Source: Pohlia nutans (lineage: Eukaryota; Streptophyta; Bryopsida; Bryales; Mniaceae). From it: a stretch of DNA of 64,000 nucleotides. The stretch is taken from NCBI GenBank assembly GCA_022496805.1, contig CM040085.1, positions 39,709,811-39,773,810 of the forward strand, written 5' to 3'. Made by a program: the position numbers and the translations under genes. The notes under the pieces were generated by a model. That model searched no databases, was not told the DNA's origin, and saw only the letters and a program-made list of their open reading frames with translations. Shown one piece after another: positions 1 to 14,949 of the stretch. Position 1 is the stretch's first letter. Every line of letters starts with the position of its first letter.

Positions 1-2613
<2,613 letters not shown>

Positions 2614-3358
2614 GCGGTGCCTCGAGTGCCGATGGAAAACTCTACTTTTTCAAAAGTTTCCCCTCCTTTGAGGACTGGTCAGCTTTGTTGAAGGGCATCA
2701 TGGACTCTCTCCTTTCTGTCTAATTTGATCACGTTCAGTCACCCAGTCTGATCCGGACCCCTGCTTTTGGTCTCTTTTATCCAAGGGGAACTTAGAAGAT
2801 GTTTAGCATGTTCCCGTTGTCAGGAAAGGTTGTCCTCTGCTAGTAAAGGCTTGCTGCCACGAGGCTGGTGAACCTTCGGACTCTTGAAATGCGGGAGTTT
2901 GCAAAAGCTTCCCGATGTGGGTTCTTTGGTGTACCTATGGGAGGGCTCTCTGTGCATGTATATTTATGAGAAATCTGCATCTACGCGTATCCTCACGAGT
3001 CTGAGCGTGCACTGAATGGCGGGCCAATTCAAAGGGCAGCGAGCTGAGATATTATTACGCTAGTGAGCCTCAGTTGGGCTGTTACATATAGGGGCCTTCT
3101 GGGTGTTAGGAAGTGTAACGGAATCCGATGTGGGGATGAATCCAATGTAATCTTCTTACGAAATTCAAGTGTGTTTATCCAATTTTCCCAATCACTTGTC
3201 GGTCGCTGGTCAAAGCGGCCACAATCTGTATACTGGATTGCCGGCCTATTCGAGGAGAGGGTCCTGCAGAGCTACACTTTTAGGTCTATCCAGTGTGTGG
3301 GTGGCTTTATTTCGAGCGACTGGTTTGCTGCACCAATCACGTGGCATCCACCCACTTA
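2614..3358. other. 3' UTR and downstream flank of the GSK3 gene
   Basis: This non-coding stretch follows the kinase stop codon and runs to the repeats. A 98-codon open frame at 3063-3359 has no recognisable domain and no support. No terminator-like or RNA-gene signal is visible. Confidence 0.5.
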
Positions 3359-3454
3359 GAATCCAATGATAACACTGTTCACTCTCATGCTTCAATGACA
3401 GGTTGGAATCCAATGATAACACTGCTCACACTCGTATGAATGCTTCGATGAGAG
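3359..3454. repeat. Two-copy tandem repeat abutting the left inverted-repeat arm
   Basis: The string GAATCCAATGATAACACTG occurs twice, about 47 bp apart, each time followed by similar text (CACTCTCATGCTTC and CACTCGTATGAATGCTTC). It ends exactly where the left palindrome arm begins. Confidence 0.7.
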
Positions 3455-3551
3455 GTACTGTAGGGTTAGGCAGCCATTTTCTATCCGTTCATGGACTGAA
3501 GCAGGTGGCACTCATAAAACCTTCTTTTGGCGTATTCGTGGCTACAGTTAA

Positions 3552-4566
3552 CCCTTAAAGGTCCAGATTGCGCATTCCGGCCAGTATTATACGGCCGTAT
3601 TTCATTGTGTTTGGAATGGTTCTACACCTCCATATCAAAAGTGAAGTTAAAATGCATGTTTACATGGTCTTAAAAGCTATTGGAATCTCAATTTGGAACT
3701 TTCTACTTACAACAAATGTCAAATATATGGAAACGTATCTACTATCCCCAAGGATAGTAGATACGTTTCTACTATGCCCAAGGTGGTTATGGAGAAACCA
3801 CAGTTTTTTGGGTGATGTTTCTTTGAAACTCTCTTTGTTGAAATTAGAGATACTATTAATAGTATCCAACTGTATGAATGTAAGCATAGCTTAATGAAAC
3901 AAGTGTCGGTTAAATCTTGGTAAGATTGGACCGTTGGATTGGAAGATTATAGTATGTTTTTGAACCGTATAATGCACACTCAAAAATGAGATTTTGGGGG
4001 GTGTGTGACTTCAAGGTTAAATAGAATTTGGGTTAAATTTTCTGAAATAAAAGTGAAGATGTTTAGCAATGGCGTGTGTCAACACCTCTTCATTGCAATC
4101 TTTCATGTCAAGAACAGACTCATACATAATTATTGTGAATTTTATAAGTGATAGTGACTTACCCATGTACGGTTTAGGACAAAATTTATACGTTAAAATA
4201 AGAAAGGAGTTGGTACATTGATGAAGATCAGACTACATACACTAATGGAACATGAATAAGAGAACACAATCCAAAAAAAAATACAAGATAACAAACTTGC
4301 AAACACAAAAAATACCACATAGTACGTGTGTTGTATTTGTAAGTATTTGATGTATTTTGAGGTATTTGCAGTATTTTGGTGTTTTGTACATAGGTGTTTG
4401 GATAGCTAAGAAAGTCAGATTTCAAATTTTCTTTTTGCATCATCTGCAAAATCAAAAGTTACACATCTGAACTTCAGACATCGAACTGAGATAGTTCACA
4501 GATTTTCCAGCATTTCATTTTCTAGTGATCTAGTGACCACTGAGTGGTTACCTGGGCACTAAAGGG
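3552..4566. mobile_element. PiggyBac-like TTAA element (left-arm copy)
   Basis: The element begins TTAA|CCCTTAAAGG and ends CACTAAAGGG|TTAA, with TTAA duplications at 3548-3551 and 4567-4570. A TTAA target with CCC/GGG ends is the hallmark of the piggyBac superfamily. It is about 1.0 kb long and has no transposase frame, so it is non-autonomous. It contains an 18-bp perfect hairpin at 3730-3769 (GAAACGTATCTACTATCC and its complement, 4-nt loop). Related copies lie at 14533-14769 and 37330-37715. Confidence 0.75.
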
Positions 4567-4570
4567 TTAA

Positions 4571-5206
4571 GGGTTAATGCCGGTGAAGGATCTTAATTCT
4601 CAAAGTCATGGTTTTTTTGTCCTCCCGTGTTCTGGCATTTTTGATGGTTGTGAGAATGAACATCTGGCACCAACCTCACATTTCAAAAGAGTCCAATGGA
4701 GCAAGTATTTGAAGGCGAAATCCATCAGATGGCAAAGGGAAGACACAAATGATACTTTGTTATATCCTCTGGGATGAGATAGAGCTTTGGTGATTTCTAG
4801 CATGCCTAGATCTTACAAAAAGTAAGCATTTTAAAATCACCCTAATCAACTACACTCAGAATGCGTTATGTTGTAATGAATGTACATGAAACTTAGTGAT
4901 AACAAGTTAACTCTTAAATGTCTTTCATGATTTGAACATGACAAAAATAGACATTGTGGTTTTTATCAAGACGTTGTACAAGAAATTATTATGATGCTTG
5001 ATGAATCGTACTTGGATATGATCCAAAAGCCCAAAGGGAATGTTTCAGCCAAAGCTTCCATGCAATCGCAATTGACAATCCCCCTTCATGTATTTAGTTG
5101 GAGCTTTTACAGTCAATTTGTGCCAAGTTTTGATATTTATATCAGTGATTATTGGTGTCTAGACAAGAATAAAGAAGTAAAAGCCACTAGCGAGGAGGCC
5201 ATGTCG
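4571..5206. other. Non-coding arm segment
   Basis: AT-rich sequence inside the left arm. The 65-75-codon open frames here have no recognisable content and I see no RNA gene or promoter signal. It is mirrored at about 17350-17985. Confidence 0.5.
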
Positions 5207-5209
5207 AAG

Positions 5210-5359
5210 CACTACTAGAAAATCCAACTAATCTGTTGATTTGGTCGCGTTGACCGGGACACTTTTATGTTGATTTGGTCAATTTTTTGTTCAAATCAAC
5301 AGAAAAGTGTCCCGGTCAATGCGACCGAATCAACAGATTAGTTGGATTTTCTAGTAGTG
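5210..5359. mobile_element. CACTA-like palindromic MITE (left-arm copy)
   Basis: This 150-bp element is an almost perfect palindrome. It starts CACTACTAGAAAATCC, ends with the complement GGATTTTCTAGTAGTG, and is flanked by a 3-bp duplication AAG (5207-5209, 5360-5362). The CACTA terminus and 3-bp duplication fit the CACTA (En/Spm) superfamily. The mirror copy is at 17197-17346. Confidence 0.85.
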
Positions 5360-6469
5360 AAGGTGAAGGAGGTGGGTTTGCACAAAAGATGTCAATATGG
5401 TAATGCAGTGGGCGCTGCGTCGACGGGTTCTGCTTCGAAGCATGAAGGTGATGCTATTGGCCACGATCATTGGGAGGGGGGGGGGGTGTGTGTTGTGACA
5501 GGTTGCACAAAGTCTGGAAGCAGGTCTTCCCCACACTAGTCGAGGTCGGAAGGTGGTTACCACTGGTAGATTGATGGTCTGTCGCTTGGTGCCATCAACA
5601 CATAACCTTTGATGGTCGGGGACTTAGAGGGCGCTCCGTCTGGAGAAGTTGCCGCATGGCAAGGTCTTGGATGAGCGTTGAAATGTGTAGATCGAGGTCG
5701 TGGACGAGTTGCGTCAAAAGCAATAGGTGAGTTCAAGTCTTGAATTTTGTGACTCCAAATGTTAGCGCACATCTTCCTCCTAACACTAATTCACAATTTT
5801 TGTGCAACTAGGAAAGTGTAGAGGTGCTTGCTTATGAATTGAATTGGATTTTATATGGGTTGCGAAGTGATCGAATTGGAGACTTAAATGAAATTGATAG
5901 GCTACAGTTTGAAAGCTTATGGAGCCAACATAATCGTTTTTTAAGCTTGAGATTTAATTGCAATACAAAGCTGCATAATACTATGTTCAATGTTTGAGAG
6001 GGAAGATTTGGTAATTGTATCTAGAGTTGAATTGCCAGTTCTCATGATTGAATAGTGTGGAGGCCTTTTTCTGTCTAAATTTTGGGGCATTGTAGTTGAA
6101 GAGTCATTTGACATTACTAAAGGAATATATATGCTTACTGTAATGTTGTATAGCCCTTGGGGTTCTTTTGATGTTTCTGAAGTTGTTAGATTTTTTTAAT
6201 ATATGAATCATTTGTTGTTAATGAAGGTCAATTGTGAGGATCTAGCATTGTTAAACAATCTCAATCTCTTTCTTCAAGTGCAGACTAGAGTAATGATTCA
6301 AATTATTTGTCCTCGACCCTATAGATGTGGTTGAGAATGAACATGAGAAATTGGAGTCTTTTGTGTTATCTCTAGGGGTACTTTGATCTATTCTCGGACT
6401 TGCTTTCAATTCACAATAGTACGTAGGGGGGTGGCTATAAATTTTATAGATTAATTTTGATAAAATTTG

Positions 6470-7607
6470 CTATAAATTCTTCATTGACAAGGCCGCAGTG
6501 CCATTGCACATGCTGGAGTCGTCATTCATCTCATCTACTGAAGAAGGATGCCCTGTATACAACGGTGGTGGGAATTTTTGGCGACGGACATACGTAGCGA
6601 GCGTGGCAGTGTAGGTGCGACCGGGCTTGGGTGATGGCGACTTCATGGCGTTCTTCAGTTGATACAGCTTCCGCTCATGTCTGGGCACTTGACCTGCATA
6701 CAAATCTTCTTCTTCCCCGGATGCGAACCTAATCCTAATCTTGTTCTCATTTGTCTGTGGATCGATACTTTCAGTCATAATGTGCTCCATGCTCCAATTT
6801 TGGAGGTATTTGCAGTCTTCACGAATGTCCTCTCATTGTAGAAGACGTTGGACTCTCACTACTTCATGAATATTGACGGGTGGTTCATCTGGACGAATTG
6901 CAGTGCGAGTTTTTGAGGTGGAACTGGAACTTACTTAGGCCAAACGATCAGTGGGCACTATTGCGAAAGTCTTCCCATTTGCGGTGGCCCTCGATACACG
7001 TAGCCCCGAGATCATGCTCTGCAGATGTTGATTTGGGCACTGTGTTTGCAAATGTGGTGACGATGCTGATACGGCTAGGGCTCCTATTGTTGTTGATGGA
7101 TCCAGATGTTGTAGACGTGGTTGCTAGGACGCATGCTGCTACTCCGGCAGCCGCTGTTGATGATCGCTGCACTGCTGTGGTGAACGAGGTGGATGGTCGT
7201 TACACTGCTCCTCTTGATTGAGCATCCGTTGTTGTTGGGTGGAGAGTGGATGCAACATACACGATGCACGCTTCTCCACTTCGTATCCATGCCGCTTTCA
7301 TGCTAGCTGCTTCAACGACATCCTAACAATGCTCACACCGCTCAACCTTTGGAAACGGGAAGATCTTATTCCTCATTGCGTCATATGTTGTCGCAAAGTA
7401 ACCGTGTGGGTGCTCCTCTGGCTTGCGCTCCTTCCAACCGAGCAGCTTGGCTCCCCAAGAGTAACACTACCAAGGCAAATGCTTAGGACTTCGATCGAAT
7501 GGCCTAGACCTATCTGTCTTCAATCTTGGCAAATCCACAATGTACCTCTCATTTAGTATGCCTATCATATACTGAATTTGCCATGCCTTTGATCCATGAT
7601 GGTTTTT
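6470..7607 (-). pseudogene. Decayed unrecognised coding remnant (left arm)
   Basis: On the minus strand this segment reads as broken protein-like stretches. The longest is a 106-codon frame (6470-6790) with an acidic tail and the phrase RIRFASGEEEDLYAGQ. Upstream on the same strand are segments containing LNERYIVDLPRLKTDRSR and YFATTYDAMRNKIFPFPKVE, separated by stop codons. I do not recognise the family. The mirror copy in the right arm has the same stops, so decay came before the inverted duplication or conversion has kept the copies alike. It may be an old transposon gene. Confidence 0.4.
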
Positions 7608-7787
7608 AAAATGAAATGCAATCACTCCAACCTCAAATGTACACCAGGTTGGTGTACAAAGGAGATGAGGTAGCTAGATTGACATAGTGCTTCCTTGTCC
7701 TAGGCTTCGCACAGCACACGCTTCTCCTAATTAACATAAACTGATTTTTATGTATTTCACCTACATATTTCACCTAAATATATAAAA

Positions 7788-8739
7788 AACTGTATTTGTT
7801 AGGAGAAGTACCACAAAACGTTGCTAGCGAATGAACTTTTGCAGGACTATTTGTAATGGTTCTATTATGATAAATGTTTATGAAGAAAGATTAAGCGAAT
7901 AACTCTGTAAGAACATGAAACCCTGGACCGTACCTTGAAATTTTCAGTTTTGGGTGTACAAACTTCTAGAAACACTTGAATCTGGATAAGTGCTTCAACA
8001 AGAATTAAACGGACTGGGAATAAATTTACAGTAATAGGAGGTTACAATGGAAAGAATGGAATGGATTAAGGTCGAAAACATGGTCATGCTATGAGTAATT
8101 CGCCACGTGGCACGTAATATTAGTTTCGTAGGATTAGGCAGACGTTACTAGTGGGGTCCCAGGAACAGGGACTTGACAGCAGCAAATTGTCAGCGTCACT
8201 GCCAGATCTCAAAAGAGTCGCCTTCGATGTGCCATTTCTATCATGTTCCTTCACGAGCAAGAACCTTAATAAGCTGCTTCGCTTAAGTTCCTTCTCCCTT
8301 TATTTTGAGTTCTACCCACTTCGCCAGCCGCTCCAACACTTGCCCTAGAAACAAACAAACCCAATAAGCTCCACTTTCCAATACTAAAGACAATTCACAA
8401 GTCAGTCGTGATACAACAAAATTTGCACACGATGAAAGAATGAAATAAATACATATTATTCATTAAGTGCTTGATATGAAATGGCATCCACCAAAAGTAT
8501 ACTCTCATTACTATTTCATATCAAAAGTTAAGAACTTGCGATGTGGAAACTGTCCAATCACATATCTACAAAACAACAAATTTCACATTGGAGAGTTTAG
8601 AAAGGACAAGTAATTGAATGTATTCGATTGGCTCCCTAGCTCTTTCAAGATTGAAGGCCTTTCTTTGACAACTGCCACCACATTCACAAGACTGCAAGAA
8701 ACTCTAAAATTCTAAACACTCAATTTCATCTATTCATCA
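7788..8739. other. Spacer DNA without a recognised gene
   Basis: This lies between the left arm and the end of the minus-strand spacer gene. I see only short unsupported open frames (for example 8151-8348) and AT-rich sequence. It probably includes 3' UTR of the gene ending at 8740. Confidence 0.4.
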
Positions 8740-9122
8740 TCAATCATCAAAACCAAGTTCCTCGTTTATAGACACATCTCTCGGTAGATTCAGCTCGATT
8801 TTCTGGATCTGATCTTGACATCCCATAATATCCGCCTCGTAATCTTTTATCTCATCATCGTGACATCCATTTCCCTTCATATTCTGATCCCCATACATGG
8901 CCAAGTCTAACTGCAAACGATAGAAATGTCAGAATTAAAATGATTATTTGCACTATGAAATAAATCAATACATTTGGAACACAAATGAAGTAAAAGGATG
9001 TAAAAATACCACGTATGAAAACCACGCAAGCTGTCCAGGTTGAAGCTTCAAAGTCATGGAATTATTGTAACATCTCCCGAATTTGTCAAATCCAATGGCA
9101 CCGATAAAAGAATCGGCGCCAT

Positions 9123-9602
9123 ATGGATCGTTTCCATCTACTCTCCAAGTCATCCCTGAGATTCATAACAAAAAGATCATACAAGTTATTTTCTAAAAAG
9201 CCACTCAAATCATTAGTGGGGAAGAACTTGTGTCTTGGGGACAGGTTGTATACAAACGGGCCGGTTTGGAAATCAGTTGAAGCTCAAGGAGGCAATCCTA
9301 TTCAACTTTCGAAATCTCAGCATATCTCAATACGGGAAGAACTACGGAGGGTATTTGCTTCATCCGGAAAAAAAGCACGTCTTCTCGACCGAGATCCTGC
9401 AAATATTCCATGTGCAATTCTTGATGTACACATTGAAGAGAGAATGGACCTGCGTTTGACTCCCAATGGATTGATGTGCCATGTCTATTTTGTGAGTACT
9501 GAGATTGCAAAAAAAAAAGCCTTAAACACACTAAAAACTGTGACAGTTATTTCCCTCAATAGAATTAGCATTTTCCCTCAAAGAAAAAAAGATAAGATTT
9601 GA
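9123..9602 (+). other. 159-codon open frame antisense to intron 3 of copy 1
   Basis: An open frame with reasonable composition (motifs ISIREELRRVFASSGKK and IPCAILDVHIEERMDL) overlaps exon 9010-9155 and the following intron on the opposite strand. I recognise no domain. It could be a decayed fragment or chance. Confidence 0.2.
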
Positions 9603-10287
9603 TCTGTGCTTGCAGCAAGGGAAACTGTTCCTTAAAAGGTTGTGGAGAATTTATGTCAAGAGCCCTGGCAAATGAGTTAAACCCTCCATGATGAGGGTGC
9701 GATACTTAAGGATTATAGAAATTAGATTCACAGTGCACCAGTACTTGTATCATGGTAACTCGAACGTTAGTGAAACGGAAGATGAAGGGTTAGATGACCT
9801 TGAAGCTATGTCAATTTACAAAAACTTTAGAACACAAGTAAGGGTGCACAATCCAAAGCCTGAGTCCTTCCTGTGACAACTTTAAAAGCCATGCCTGATT
9901 GTGATTAACAACTTCATCATTGATTGTTGATAGGTTATGAATAATGGCGAGATCGTACAGCCAGGAAAATTTGATGAACTCATTCAACCAGGCACTAGGT
10001 TCAGCACTATGATACACGCACATTAACATTAAGAAGCTATTGCGAGTATTACTATTGCATCCAAGAACAAAACTGTTATTACAGATCTTGCAATCAACAT
10101 GAGCGATCTTAACGTGAAAGAAACAGAAATACTGCAAGAGGACAATCCGCTTCTTTCACCTAAAGGTAGACAGATCAAAAGGCTCAACTTGTGCAGGATG
10201 AAGAAAGAGAGGGAATACCAAAGGAAGCAATGAAAAAAAAGAAGGAAGAGGTGTGAGGAAGAGACCCAAATATACGCTTATGTCTTA

Positions 10288-10538
10288 CTCCCTCCGTCCC
10301 AAAGTTATTGTCATACAAATTTGTTTGGTATTTCTTTGAGCCAATTTCATTGATCATATTGTAAGAAACATGATGAAAAAAGGTTCCAAATTATGTCACT
10401 AGAATGATTGAAGAACATTGCATGTGTTCATTGCAACCTAAATAAAATTAGTCACAAGGAAGTGTTTTTTTGACCTACTTAAAAAAGCACTTTCAAACAT
10501 GACTTTCAAACATGACAATAACTTTGGGACGGAGGGAG
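10288..10538. mobile_element. Stowaway-like (Tc1/mariner) MITE
   Basis: A 251-bp element with inverted termini CTCCCTCCGTCCCAAAGTTA / TAACTTTGGGACGGAGGGAG, flanked by the TA dinucleotide (10286-10287, 10539-10540). This terminus and TA duplication are diagnostic of plant Stowaway MITEs. It sits in an intron of the unrecognised gene, 38 bp beyond the splice donor at 10576. Confidence 0.93.
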
Positions 10539-11101
10539 TATAATATTTGAAGCCAAATATACAAAACATACTCACCTGTATAAATTTGTAGCAATCGTGC
10601 TCTCCACCTCTCCAATTCTTGAGCAGAGCCGTTCACGGGTTTAGGAACCCCTAGCAATCGCCACAGCTCCGTCCGTGCATTAGTAGAAAATCTGCCCGTG
10701 CGGTTAGAGATATGCACATTTACCTTGGTCTTCAAACCTGCTGTCCATGCATTGTCAAATTTTTTTCGCATGTGCGTATCATCCACTCCCACATCAAACG
10801 CATCCAATATTGCTTCTTTCACATGCTCCTCACGTGGTCGCATCCTGTTTTTCTCAGGATCTAAGCCAAGCATTAACTGCTTTGGTAGTACCCGCATGTG
10901 AGGAAGGATAGAGGTCCACTCACAAACACGGGGAACTGCCAGAAGAGATTGCATGTCAAGCAATGATTGTAGCAATTGGTTATGAGCTTTCAGCTCTGCT
11001 ACCTGCTCTCTGAGTGTCTTGACCAGGACACTCTCCGTTGCCCCTCTACGTGCCTTAATGCTTCCGACACCTCCACGAATACCCCCGTCAGCAGCTGTGG
11101 T

Positions 11102-11470
11102 GGGTACATTCACAGTAACACGACCCAACCCCGCCCAGTTATAACGACTCTTGATGAGTGCTTAGAAAATAATATCTTCAATTTATGTAGATATTAGAAA
11201 AATTTAAGGACATTTTGCGACATATTTTGAACATTTTAGCACATTTTAGTCGTTATTAACGACTGGTTACGACCATATTTTAGTCGTTTTGGAGTACCAA
11301 TAACTTCCCAAACATTGTCAAACTTTAGTATATTGTATAATGACATATATTATATGTAGTTACTAATTTATATTGCATTATCAATTCATATGATAAGATT
11401 ATTGCTTAACAATCCGTTAAATTAATCATTGGTTACAGTTTCCTTGGGTCGTGTTACTGTGAATGTACCC
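11102..11470. mobile_element. MITE inserted in an exon of copy 1
   Basis: A 369-bp element with perfect 27-bp inverted termini beginning GGGTACATTCACAGTAACAC, flanked by TGGT on both sides (11098-11101, 11471-11474). Interior ACGAC/GTCGT motifs recur. The superfamily is unclear. It interrupts an otherwise continuous minus-strand frame. Confidence 0.8.
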
Positions 11471-11809
11471 TGGTAGCCTCCATGCCTGACAGTGCATTCA
11501 CCCTGTCAATCCCTGCCTGGGGTGTGTTGGCATTGCTAGGATTTCCTGCACCCACACCCACTGCCCCCTAACAATTAATGCAAATTTAAAATGATTGAAA
11601 ACAACAAATAAAATCCATACATAACTAAAAATAATTACACATGACACATCTAATAATTTTAGATTACATAAGATTTCATTTCCAAGAACAATCATACCTT
11701 GATGCGACAAAGTGCGGGCCCGAATTGGTGTCCGGTAAGGATGCGCATGGTACTCTCTAACGGAAGCACGCGCTCCCTGTAAAGACTCTTCTTCATTCTC
11801 CGTCGTCAT

Positions 11810-14528
11810 TCCTCCGCTCTACTGTATTAACACCAACCGATATCTTTTCATGAACAAAGCCAGACTCATAAAACCTTAGGTAGAGGATACTAAAACCATT
11901 CAGGGGAACCTCATGTATATTTGTTTCTTGACCATCATATGCTCTAGGTTCATTACTCTATCAGATCTCCTAACTTCCCACTGAATGTCCTAATACCTTG
12001 AGACCTACAATTAGCATACAGAATTGTATGCTAATGTAAAAAGCAGAATCCAACCACATCCACAAGTGGTCCACAATCTATAAGAAAACAACCATGTAAG
12101 AACAATAAAGAAGTTAAAGACAAACAGTAAAGCTTAACACCCATCCACAGCCTAATATATACATATTTACAATCTGCAACATGCAAATCAGAATGACTAG
12201 TGACTAAATCTCAGCATCATACATCATCTGAGAAGGTCAAGAAATAGTACCTCTTGGTTTAGGAACAAGATGAGAACTCCATATATAGCCTGTGGATAAG
12301 TCGGAGATAGAGCCTTGAGAACCACTGAAGTATATGATAGGACGTAGGACGTAGCTTCAGATACCTCTTGCGGAAGCTATTGATAATTCCTTGGACACCC
12401 AACCATATCAGCGAGTCTACCACTTCATAAGACAGCTGTCAACCAAGAAAATAGCATTACATTTTAATATCCTTTCCGAAATCTTACAGATCGCAAAGAT
12501 GAAAAGGTACCCAAGCTTTGGTAGGGGTATTAGTTGGGAGTGCAAAGCAAAAAGATGCACTCCCAACTAAGGCATGAAAATAAGATTTTTCTCACTCGAA
12601 GATTTATCGAGGATCACCTCAAAAGGTTACTTACAAGAGGGCAAAAGAAAAGAAAGAATATTGCCAATAACTTCTCATGTTCCTAATACCCAACAAGCCA
12701 AGAACACCAAAATGGCTGCAAGCACAAACAATATGCGAGACCCCGTGGAGATACAAACTTGAAACACTACAGTAGTGTTCACTCATTCAATGTACAGTAC
12801 CCTACAATTAGCATACAGAGCTCTTTTGTACATTCTCCTGTTCGGTACCCAATGTTCTTTGAACAATACATTAAGAACTCTTTTATACAAATGGTTTCAG
12901 CTTTGAACAATACGGTAAGAGCTTTGTATACGTAGAGAGCTCTTTTATACATTCTCTCATTTGGTAACCAATGTACCGTATCTTACAATAAGTATCCGTC
13001 ATTTCTGTAAACTGAAATTGACACTACTTGAAATCTAAAGTAGTATAGTAGTATTCAAGGTAATATAAAACCTGCAATTTTAATCACTAATACACAAGTG
13101 ACCAACGTGTATGCAGCACGGTGAAGTGAAATACTCACATTTAATTCGTGTTGCTTCTTGACATTTGGCACTGTGTTGAATGTCACTAACTCTTCTGTTG
13201 TGACCAACACATGCAATGTTCTTCACCTATTCTATTGATACCAAATTTGTTCCCGTTTGAATTACACTTGATTCAATCTGTTCTTTTAAAACCATGAATC
13301 CTTTGTCCTTTAGGAGGTTAATGAAGAGCTTCTTGCCATCGTTTGAAACTGTTATTGTCATAGCATGTCTAACTTTAAGGTAAACTAGACACCTAGCACT
13401 AAGATTTTTTTATAACTGAGCTTTTATGTCATACCTTTGGTACATATGTTCAGAACTTGGTAAGTTGAAGGAGACAACATCGTAATTGAGCTTCGAAGGT
13501 CTATAGAGCGAGCTTGCGATCTCCGTGAGGACAGGTATGAGAATTAATTGCACTCGGTTCTGGCTCTGAAACTAGACATTCAACATTGTTATAGCCTTGA
13601 ATCAAATGTTCAGCTCGTCCGTTGTAGTTTGTGTTTGTCTGATTGAATACATGACTGCAGCATGAGTTCAAGCTTGACAAGAGATTAGTAACAATTTGCA
13701 CACATACGACAATCATCAATTAACGATGACAGTTTGATTTCATGCCCTGCAAAGTGACAGCACTAACACTTGAAAAGTGTTGATGAGAATGTGAATTTTG
13801 CAAACTAAAACTAGAAAGGTGTTGCTGACAGTTTGTTGAAAGACTTGCAAAGTGAGAGTTTCTTCTAGAGAGTGATATTCATGCGATTACTGTAAAGCTA
13901 CTTCAACAATAGGAACATCAATCACGTTCAGTTGCCGCTAAAATACAACAAGAGACTCTCAAGCTGTGGGATGAATTCCTCACTATTGTACTGGTTTTGG
14001 TTTTAGTCAAAAACGACATTATCAAGGTGGTGTTCAATAGAATGGTACTTCTAACCCTAAAAAATAACACCATTTTGTAACCTCTTCAGCCTAAGTAGCA
14101 ACAACTCCATCTAATTCATTCCACTTCACTTCCGACCAAAGGGGCAATTCTAGCCACCTTCAGAAACGAATTACATACCATTCAACCAAAGAGACAAGTC
14201 CAGTGGCCACCTTGAGAATCAAGTTACGTGAGCACCTCAAGATCGGGATGGATGTCGACCCCACAGTTGCCGGCTCCTCGGCGAGTAGAGTACAAGCTCG
14301 GCTTGAGAAGAACAGAGTGAGGAGTCCCGTGGAGTGGCCAGAGTGCGAGTGAGAGGAGGGGACAAGTCGAGTCGGTGCCGATCTCAACAAACCCTAGTTA
14401 AGAAAAGATATAGAGATAGAAACTCCGGGCCCAAATTTAGCAGGGGCCCGGCATGAAGACATAAATTGTAACAAGACAGGGGAAGACATAAACTATGATG
14501 GCGTGAAATAAATTTTTTGCTTTTAGTG
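11810..14528. other. Spacer DNA, no recognised gene
   Basis: AT-rich sequence upstream of the copy 1 gene. It contains repeated phrases such as AATTAGCATACAGA (about 12010 and 12808) and GAGCTCTTTTxTACATTCTC (about 12818 and 12938). It also has a GC-richer patch at 14160-14400 that could be an old promoter or 5' UTR. The open frames at 13501-13719 and 14160-14390 have no recognisable content. Confidence 0.4.
12530..12570. repeat. Perfect 15-bp-stem hairpin
   Basis: TTAGTTGGGAGTGCA is followed after 11 nt by its exact reverse complement TGCACTCCCAACTAA. It may be a collapsed MITE. No role can be inferred. Confidence 0.7.
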
Positions 14529-14532
14529 TTAA

Positions 14533-14769
14533 CCCTTTAGTGCCCAGGTAACCACTAAGTGGTCACTAGATCGCTCAAAAATGAAATGCTTAATAATCTC
14601 TGAACCATTTCAATCCGATGTTTGAAATTCAGATGTGCAACTTTTGATTTTGCAAATGATGCAAAAAGAAATTTTGAAATATGACTTTCTTAGCTATCCA
14701 AATATCTATGTACAAAACACCAAAATATAGCAAATACCGCAAAACACAGCAAATACTTACAATATTGCA
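14533..14769. mobile_element. Truncated piggyBac-like TTAA element
   Basis: It starts TTAA|CCCTTTAGTGCCCAGG and follows the terminal part of the element at 17990-19004 with many substitutions, then stops abruptly where the right inverted-repeat arm begins (14770). The break marks the inner junction of the palindrome. Confidence 0.75.
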
Positions 14770-14949
14770 TTTTATATATTTAGGTGAAATATGTAGGTGA
14801 AATACATAAAAATCAGTTTATGTTAATTAGGAGAAGCGTGTGCTGTGCGAAGCCTAGGACAAGGAAGCACTATGTCAATCTAGCTACCTCATCTCCTTTG
14901 TACACCAACCTGGTGTACATTTGAGGTTGGAGTGATTGCATTTCATTTT

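Larger units (their letters stand above)
3455..7787 (+). repeat. Left arm of a 4.33-kb inverted repeat
   Basis: The reverse complement of this segment is found at 14770-19101. Paired coordinates sum to 22557 inner to, and 22556 outer to, a homopolymer run (11 G here, 10 C in the other arm). The only other differences I found are two substitutions near the outer edge (around 3482 and 3494). The spacer between the arms is 6,982 bp. The arm carries a TTAA-type element, a CACTA-like MITE and a decayed coding remnant. Such high identity implies a recent inverted duplication, gene conversion, or an assembly artefact. Confidence 0.95.
8740..11809 (-). pseudogene. Unrecognised multi-exon gene, copy 1, split by a MITE
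   Basis: Function unknown; a paralogue lies at 24017-29760. Exons in transcript order are 11809-11698 (start MTTENEEESLQG), about 11571-10576, 9155-9010 and 8910-8740 (stop TGA 8740-8742). The paralogues share MLGLDPE, a basic RxGRFSTNAR segment, W/*RLLGVPKP, a DPYGA...PGQLAW exon of exactly 146 bp in both, and an acidic LDLA...QIxKIEL tail. A likely coiled coil (TLREQVAELKAHNQLLQSLL) precedes these. Exon 2 is interrupted by a 369-bp MITE at 11102-11470. Ignoring the insert and one TGGT duplication, the frame stays open across the junction. The site equivalent to the paralogue's premature stop keeps Trp here. The gene may be host-derived or transposon-associated. It is probably inactive because of the MITE. 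Confidence 0.6.

Noticed and set aside
3063..3359. 98-codon open frame after the kinase gene
   Set aside because: Low support; it lies in 3' flank sequence and ends at a tandem repeat.
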